DNA from: Hemerocallis citrina
Lineage: Eukaryota; Streptophyta; Magnoliopsida; Asparagales; Asphodelaceae
Length of the DNA stretch: 64,000 bases
Assembly: GCA_017893485.1 (NCBI GenBank)
Contig: CM030367.1
Coordinates: 89,478,910-89,542,909, forward strand
Reading direction: 5' to 3'
Shown here: one piece after another, positions 58,317 to 64,000 of the stretch
Layout of the letters: every line of letters starts with the position of its first letter
Position numbering within the stretch: position 1 is the first letter of the stretch
Made by a program: the position numbers and the translations under genes
The notes under the pieces: generated by a model
What the model was told of the DNA's origin: nothing
What the model saw: the letters and a program-made list of their open reading frames with translations, nothing else
Database searches by the model: none

Positions 58317-59639
58317 ATGACATCTACTTCAAATGCGAACCAATACCATGAAGGCCAATCCACACAAAGGCCACCCCTATTCGATAGAACCAATTACAAC
58401 TATTGGAAGTGTAGAATGAAGATCTACCTTCAGTCCATCAACTATGAGATATGGAACATGACGGAGACAGAGTACACCGCTCCTACAATTCCTTAAGAAC
58501 AATGGAACGATGAAATGAAGGGCAACACAACGAACAATGCAAAGGCGATGAATACTCTATTCTGTGCTCTTACCAAGGAGGAGTTCAATCGTGTGTCCAA
58601 TGGAACAACAGCATATCAAATTTGGCACACACTTGAGGTAACTCATGAAGGTACTAATAAAGTAAAAGAATCTAAGATATCTGTTCTTGTTCACAGGTTC
58701 GAGATGTTCCACATGAAAGAGAACGAGAATGTGTCAGACATGATCACACGGTTCACGGATATTACAAATTCTTTTGTGGCTCTTGAAAAGACGTACACTC
58801 AAGCCGAAATGGTGAGGAAAGTTCTTCGTGCCTTAACCCCCGAATGGGAAAAGAAGACCACCGCCATAGAAGAGACCAACGATTTAACATAACTTTCTCT
58901 TGAGAATCTTGTGGAAAATCTTATGGCATATGAAGTACAACTTGAAGAATGCAAGAATGATCTAGAACCTAAACAATCAAAGAAAAAGACACTCGCTTTC
59001 AAGGCCATGTCGGACTCCGAAGATGAAGAAGAAGATGAAGAAGAAATAGCCATGTTTACGAGAAAGTTCAAAAAATTTCTAAGGAAGGGTAAATTTAATT
59101 CCAAATTTAAAGATACTAATGAACTTCCCACTTGTTTCAAGTGTAACAAAACAGGTCATATGAAGAAGGGTTGCCCACTAGAACAGGCGAAATCTAAAGG
59201 AAAGGCTTCTAACTTCAAGAAGGATAAGTACACAAAGAACAAGTACATGAAGAACAAAAAGGTGTATCAAGCAACTTGGGACGATAGCGACTCTTCATCG
59301 GAAGAAGAAAATGAAGAGACAAACGAAGTTGCGAATGTATGCTTCTTGGCTACACAAAACGAGATAAGTGATAACTTTGATTCAAATGTCTTATTAGATG
59401 CTTTTAATGAGTTCTTTCAAGAACTTAAGAAGAAGAAAATTAGAGTAAAAAACTTAGAGAAAGTTAATCAAACCCTTTCTCAAGAGAATCTTGACTTAAA
59501 TATTAAAGTCAAGTCTTTAAATTCTCGACTTTCTAATTTGGATATAGATCTTGTATCTCTTAAGAAAAATTATGAAGAGATATCCAAAAATATATCTAAA
59601 TTTAATAAAGGAAAAGAGAATTTAAATGAAGTTCTCTAA
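58317..59639 (+). pseudogene. Element H gag
   Basis: ATG 58317. One frame runs to 59639 with in-frame TAA codons at 58494-58496 and 58890-58892. It encodes the copia gag region (FDRTNYNYWKCRM, YQIWHTLEVTHEGTNKVKESK, ENENVSDMITRF) and an acidic stretch, then a zinc knuckle CFKCNKTGHMKKGC (about 59132-59173) and a coiled-coil-like Lys/Asn-rich tail ending in ENLNEVL before TAA. Later sequence to about 60180 is a linker with more GTCGAC-like sites and no clear open frame. Confidence 0.8.
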
Positions 59640-60199
59640 AATCAAGTTCAAACTAATAAGAGATTCGGACTTGGTTTTCAAAAGTCTCTTGGAAAACATC
59701 ATGTTTCTAAGAACACTAGTGGTAATAAGACTGAATCTACTTCTAGTGTTAAGAATAAATTATATGAGTTTTTTGAAAAACCAAACACCGTTGTTTTCAA
59801 TAAAAAGAGTAATTATGTAATTCAGACCAGTCAACTGAACCCCAATTTCAGTTGCCTGTCCAGAGGTTCAGAGTCTTATTCAAAGAGACGAAAATCTTAG
59901 ATAAGTCGACCTATTTCACCTCCCAGTCAAATGGGTTTCAGTAACAGTCGATTGAAAGGTTAAATTAAGTCGACTGGACAGACTAAGAATATATGGGTTC
60001 CTGTCAACCTGAGTCAGAAAGATAGAATTACTTATATAAATTCATATGTTCTTAATGTATGTAATTCAGTAGATTATATTCCTACTTTTGGTGGAAAATC
60101 AAACTCACTTTGGGTTTGGTTTCCCAAAAACTAATCTCTTTCGGACCCAATGAAAATGGTACCATATTCACAATAATTATTTTATAGGTACCTAAAAGA

Positions 60200-61612
60200 G
60201 AACGGTGGATACTTGACAGCGGATGCTCCAAGCATATGACTGGTCATGCTAACCTCCTTTCTTCCATTCAAGAGATTGATAGAGGAACAGTCACATTCGG
60301 TGACAATAACAAAGGGAAGGTTATTGGTATAGGCATGGTCGGTAAGAACGCTACCCCTAATATAGAAGAAGTTTTTCTTGTTAGTGGTCTTAAATATAAT
60401 CTGTTAAGTATAAGCCAATTGTGTGATAAGGGATATAAAATTGTTTTTGAAAAAGATGCATGTTTAATATATGACTCTACCATGCAAAATGTAATTTTTC
60501 AAGGATTTAGGAAGAATAATATTTATGAGTTATGTTTAAAATCAAATATTTTTTGAATGATTTTTGCTTAGTAGCTTCTAATCATGATTCTTGGCTTTGG
60601 CATAAGCGATTTGACCATGTGAATATAAAAAAAATGCTAAATTTTCTAAGTACAACCTAGTTAAAGGGATGACAAGACTATCCTATAAAAAAGATAAGTT
60701 ATGTGATGCATGTCAACTAGGTAAACAAATCAAATCTACTTTTAAGACAAAAGAAATGATTTCTACTAGTAGGCCTCTCGAATTAATCCACATGAATTTA
60801 TTTGGCCCGACTAGAGTTGCTTCTTTAAATAAAAGTACGTATGTATTTGTTTTAGTAGATGATTTTTCAAGATTCACATGAGTTTTCTTTTTAAAACATA
60901 AGAATGATGCATTTGATGAATTTGGAACTTTTTGTAAACGGATTCAAAATCCAAAGTCTCTAACCATAGTCAATATTAGAAGTGATCATGGTGGAGAATT
61001 TGAGAATGAAATGTTTTTAGAAATTGAAACAAGAATGGTATAACACATTCATTTGCATTTTCTAGAGCTTCACCACAAAATGTAGTGGTCGAAAGAAAGA
61101 ATAGGACTTTGAAAGAATGTACCATGCTTGTTGAAAGCAATTTTCCTAAGTACTTATGGGCTGAAGCTCTTGCTACAACATGTTATGTTTTAAATAGAAT
61201 TTTGATTAGGCCTAAGCTTAAGAAAACATGTTATGAACTATTTTTTGATAGAATTCCTAAGGTATCTTATTTTAAAGTATTTGGATACAAGTGTCTCATT
61301 TTAAACACTAAAGATAATTTAGATAAGTTTGATCCTAGATCTAATAAAGGTCTCTTCATTGGATACTCAAATAGGAGTAAGGCATATAGGATATTCAATA
61401 AGTCAACTTTGACTATTGAAGAATTCATGCATGTTTCATTTGATGAATCTCTGACTTCATCTACTGTTATTGAAGATGATGAAACTGATTCATCACCTTT
61501 AAATAACGTAATTAAATCACTAGAGAAAACTACCCTAGCAGATAAGTCGACCGATAAGGAAATCAAGTCGACTGATGTGAATCAGTCGGCTGATGGACTA
61601 GTCAAGTCGACG
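60200..61612 (+). pseudogene. Element H protease and integrase
   Basis: Protease WILDSGCSKHMTGH (DSG at 60215-60223) and LLSISQLCDKGY lie in one frame to 60556. The integrase finger (LWHKRF, then LCDACQLGKQ) and core follow. The first catalytic Asp is Asn here (IHMNLFGP, about 60800). The second Asp (RSDHGGEFEN) and the Glu (VVERKNRTL) are present. Stops include a TGA at 60879-60881 in place of a conserved Trp codon. From 61371 the Ser/Asp-rich linker begins. It is cut at 61611, where sequence jumps to a piece of RT. Confidence 0.75.
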
Positions 61613-61896
61613 GGCTTTATATGGTCTTAAACAAGCACCTCGTGCTTGGTATGATCGATTGAAAACTTTTCTTTTAGAAACTGGTTTTGAAATAGGTAAA
61701 TTAGATACTACCTTGTTTATTAGGAGAATAAAGATCGATATCCTAATCATACAAATATATGTAGATGACATAATATTTGGCTCTACTAATAGTAATCTCT
61801 GTCAAGAGTTTGCTAATACCATGGAAAATGAGTTTGAGATAAGTCACATGGGTGAACTCAATTATTTCCTTGGACTTCAAATAAAGCAGTCACATA
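61613..61896 (+). repeat. Element H misplaced copy of an RT segment
   Basis: 284 bases nearly identical (three differences by eye) to 62725-63008, covering [16 protein letters not shown] to YVDD and LGLQIKQS. It stands upstream of its proper place, joined to the linker at 61611-61613 and followed at 61896 by a second linker copy. Confidence 0.9.
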
Positions 61897-63871
61897 TAGG
61901 AGTAAGGCATATAGGATATTCAATAAGTCAACTTTGACTATTGAAGAATTCATGCATGTTTCATTTGATGAATCTCTGACTTCATCTACTGTTATTGAAG
62001 ATGATGAAACTGATTCATCACCTTTAAATAACGTAATTAAATCACTAGAGAAAACTACCCTAGCAGATAAGTCGACCGATAAGGAAATCAAGTCGACTGA
62101 TGTGAATCAGTCGGCTGATGGACTAGTCAAGTCGACTGATCCTGTTGTGATGACTCAAACTTTACCAAAATCGTTTGTTGAAGTTAGAGATCATCCTCAT
62201 GACTTAATAATTGGTGACATATCACGTGGTATTCAAACACGATCTCATGTTAATATGATTTCTCATACGGCTTTCTTGTCGGATTTTGAACCGAAAAATA
62301 TACAAGAAGCTTGTGAGAATGAATTTTGGATGAATGCCATGCAAGATGAATTAAACCAATTTATAAGAAATGATGTATGGGATTTAGTTCCACGACCTCC
62401 TGACCATACTATAATTGGTACCAAATGAGTATTCAAAAATAAGTTAGATGAATTAGGACAAGTCATTAGGAACAAGACTATATTAGTTGCTCAAGGATAT
62501 AATCAAGAAGAAGGCATAGATTTCGATGAAACATATGCTCCTGTTGCTAGACTAGAATCAATTAGGATCTTATTATCTTTTGCATGTTTTATGAACTTTA
62601 CATTTTTCCAAATGGATGTTAAAAGTGCTTTTCTTAATGGTTTTATTAAGGAAAGTGTTTATGTTAAGCAACCACCCGGTTTTGAACATGAACAATTCCC
62701 AAACCACGTTTTTAAGTTGAAAAAGGCTTTATATGGTCTTAAACAAGCACCTCGTGCTTGGTATGATCGATTGAAAACTTTTCTTTTAGAAACTGGTTTT
62801 GAAATAGGTAAATTAGATACTACCTTGTTTATTAGGATAATAAAGATCGATATCCTAATCATACAAATATATGTAGATGACATAATCTTTGGCTCTACTA
62901 ATAGTAATCTCTGTCAAGAGTTTGCTAATACCATGGAAAATGAGTTTGAGATGAGTCACATGGGTGAACTCAATTATTTCCTTGGACTTCAAATAAAGCA
63001 GTCACATAATGACATATTTATTAATCAAGAAAAATATGCTAAGGAATTACTCAAACGGGTTGGCATGGATAGCACTAGTAGTAAGACCACACCTATGGCT
63101 ACTACTACTACACTTGACAAAGATGAATTAGGTAAGAGTGTCGATCAAAAACTCTATCGAGGGATGATTGGCTCACTCTTATATATAACTGCTAGTAGAC
63201 CAGACATTATATTTAGTGTATGTTTGTGTGCTAGATATCAGTCAAGTCCTAAAGAGTCACTTAAAAGCTGTGAAACGTATTTTAAGATACATTAAAGGCA
63301 CATCTGAGTATGGTTTATTTTATCTACGCATACTGATGCGGATTTTGCTGGTAGTAAAACTGACCGTAAAAGTATTAGCGTTACTTGTCACTTTTTGGGA
63401 CATTCACTAGTATCTTGGTGCAGTAAAAAGCAAAATTCAGTATCTCTATCTACTACAGAAGCTGAATATATTGCTGGAAGTTTGTCTTGTGCCCAAATTT
63501 TATGGATGAAACAAACCCTATTAGATTATGGTATTTCATTTTCAAAACCTGCTATTATGTGTGATAATACCAATGCCATTAATTTAGCTAAAAATTCGAT
63601 TCAACACTTACGTACGAAATACATTGATATTAGACATCATTTTCTACGTGATCATGTTTTAAAGGGAGATATTTCTTTAGACTTTATTTTTACTGATAAA
63701 CAAGTAGCAGATATCTTTACTAAACCACTTAAGGAAGACACTTTTATCACCTTAAGAAGAGAACTAGGAATTTGCAGTTTTCATGATATTCTTGATTTTT
63801 TATCTTGTATAAGTCGACTTAAAACTAGTTTTCAGTCGACTGACCAAATACTTTTCGTAATCTATTTTTGA
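61896..63871 (+). pseudogene. Element H linker copy, reverse transcriptase and RNase H
   Basis: 61896-62136 repeats the linker 61371-61611 (241 bases, no difference seen). RT follows ([31 protein letters not shown] at about 62872) with a TGA at 62426-62428 in place of the Trp in GTKWVFK. The frame shifts near 63270. RNase H (STTEAEYIAG, MCDNTNAINLAKN, KYIDIRHHFLRDH) runs to about 63770 and the frame ends at 63871. After that, more GTCGAC-type sites appear up to the window end. Confidence 0.8.
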
Positions 63872-64000
63872 CTGAATTTTTTGTTCTGGAAAGTTGACTG
63901 TGCACAGTACCCAGTCGAATGACAGAAGTATTACTTAATATTTTCGTTTGTTTTATGTATTTCACTTTTATGTAGTATTTGAAACCATGTACTTCATTTC
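63872..64000. other. Element H region downstream of RNase H, truncated by the window
   Basis: AT-rich, no LTR start recognisable. Contains GTCGAC-like variants ('agttgactgtg', 'cagtcgaatga'). Confidence 0.5.

Larger units (their letters stand above)
56805..64000 (+). mobile_element. Element H: decayed SIRE-like Ty1/copia retrotransposon, runs off the window
   Basis: A long LTR-like region (56805-58289) is followed by a primer-binding site TTAGTATCAGAGT (58291-58303, one change from the usual copia TGGTATCAGAG) and a gag-PR-INT-RT-RH region to about 63870. Gag has the PPLFD...YWKCRMKIYLQS signature of SIRE/Maximus-type elements. Multiple stops, an Asp-to-Asn change in integrase and a scrambled RT duplication make it inactive. 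The right LTR is outside the window, so no target duplication can be tested. Confidence 0.8.

Overview
The window is intergenic DNA from a flowering plant nuclear genome, probably a large, repeat-rich eudicot genome. The evidence is Tat-lineage Ty3/gypsy elements with two RNase H domains, two Ty1/copia lineages, a plant L1-type LINE, Helitron-like ends, and spliced genes inside the transposons. I found no convincing host gene, tRNA or rRNA. Nearly every coding segment belongs to a transposable element, and most carry frameshifts or stop codons. The species cannot be named from this sequence.

Layout. (1) 431-21339: an old Tat-like gypsy relic (element C, minus strand, gag-protease only). A 15.2 kb Tat element (element A, 2906-18145, minus strand, TSD atgaa) is inserted in it. 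A has gag-PR-RT-RH-aRH-INT on the minus strand. Its long 3' region carries three genes in the opposite direction plus several tandem-repeat families. (2) 21340-23016: AT-rich sequence with Helitron-like termini and a 43-base C run. (3) 23017-35970: a solo LTR of about 3.5 kb (element E, TSD taatt), interrupted by a small Helitron (23044-23330) and by a young gypsy element (element B, 26577-35718, TSD gttat). B keeps gag and protease, lacks RT, RNase H and integrase, and still carries the same antisense gene cluster as A. (4) 35976-38864: unassigned AT-rich sequence with two long hairpins. (5) 38865-43733: a nearly intact Tork-like copia element (element I, TSD ctaca). (6) about 44030-56804: an L1-type LINE, split by solo LTR G (44769-47509, TSD agata) and by solo LTR F1 (48090-54548), which in turn contains the oppositely oriented solo LTR F2 (48593-51994, TSD gggat). 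E, F1 and F2 are one family. (7) 56805-64000: a decayed SIRE-like copia element (element H) with a scrambled RT duplication; it runs off the window.

The most interesting biology is the antisense gene cluster of A and B. The first gene has three exons. Its introns fall at the same homologous positions and in the same phases (1, then 0) in both elements. It encodes a gypsy-type-transposon domain followed by a coiled coil, and has its own TATA box. In A, coiled-coil modules are duplicated downstream and the cluster is flanked by direct copies of a roughly 200 bp repeat. B discarded all of pol but kept this cluster, so the cluster may contribute to element propagation. That last step is inference.
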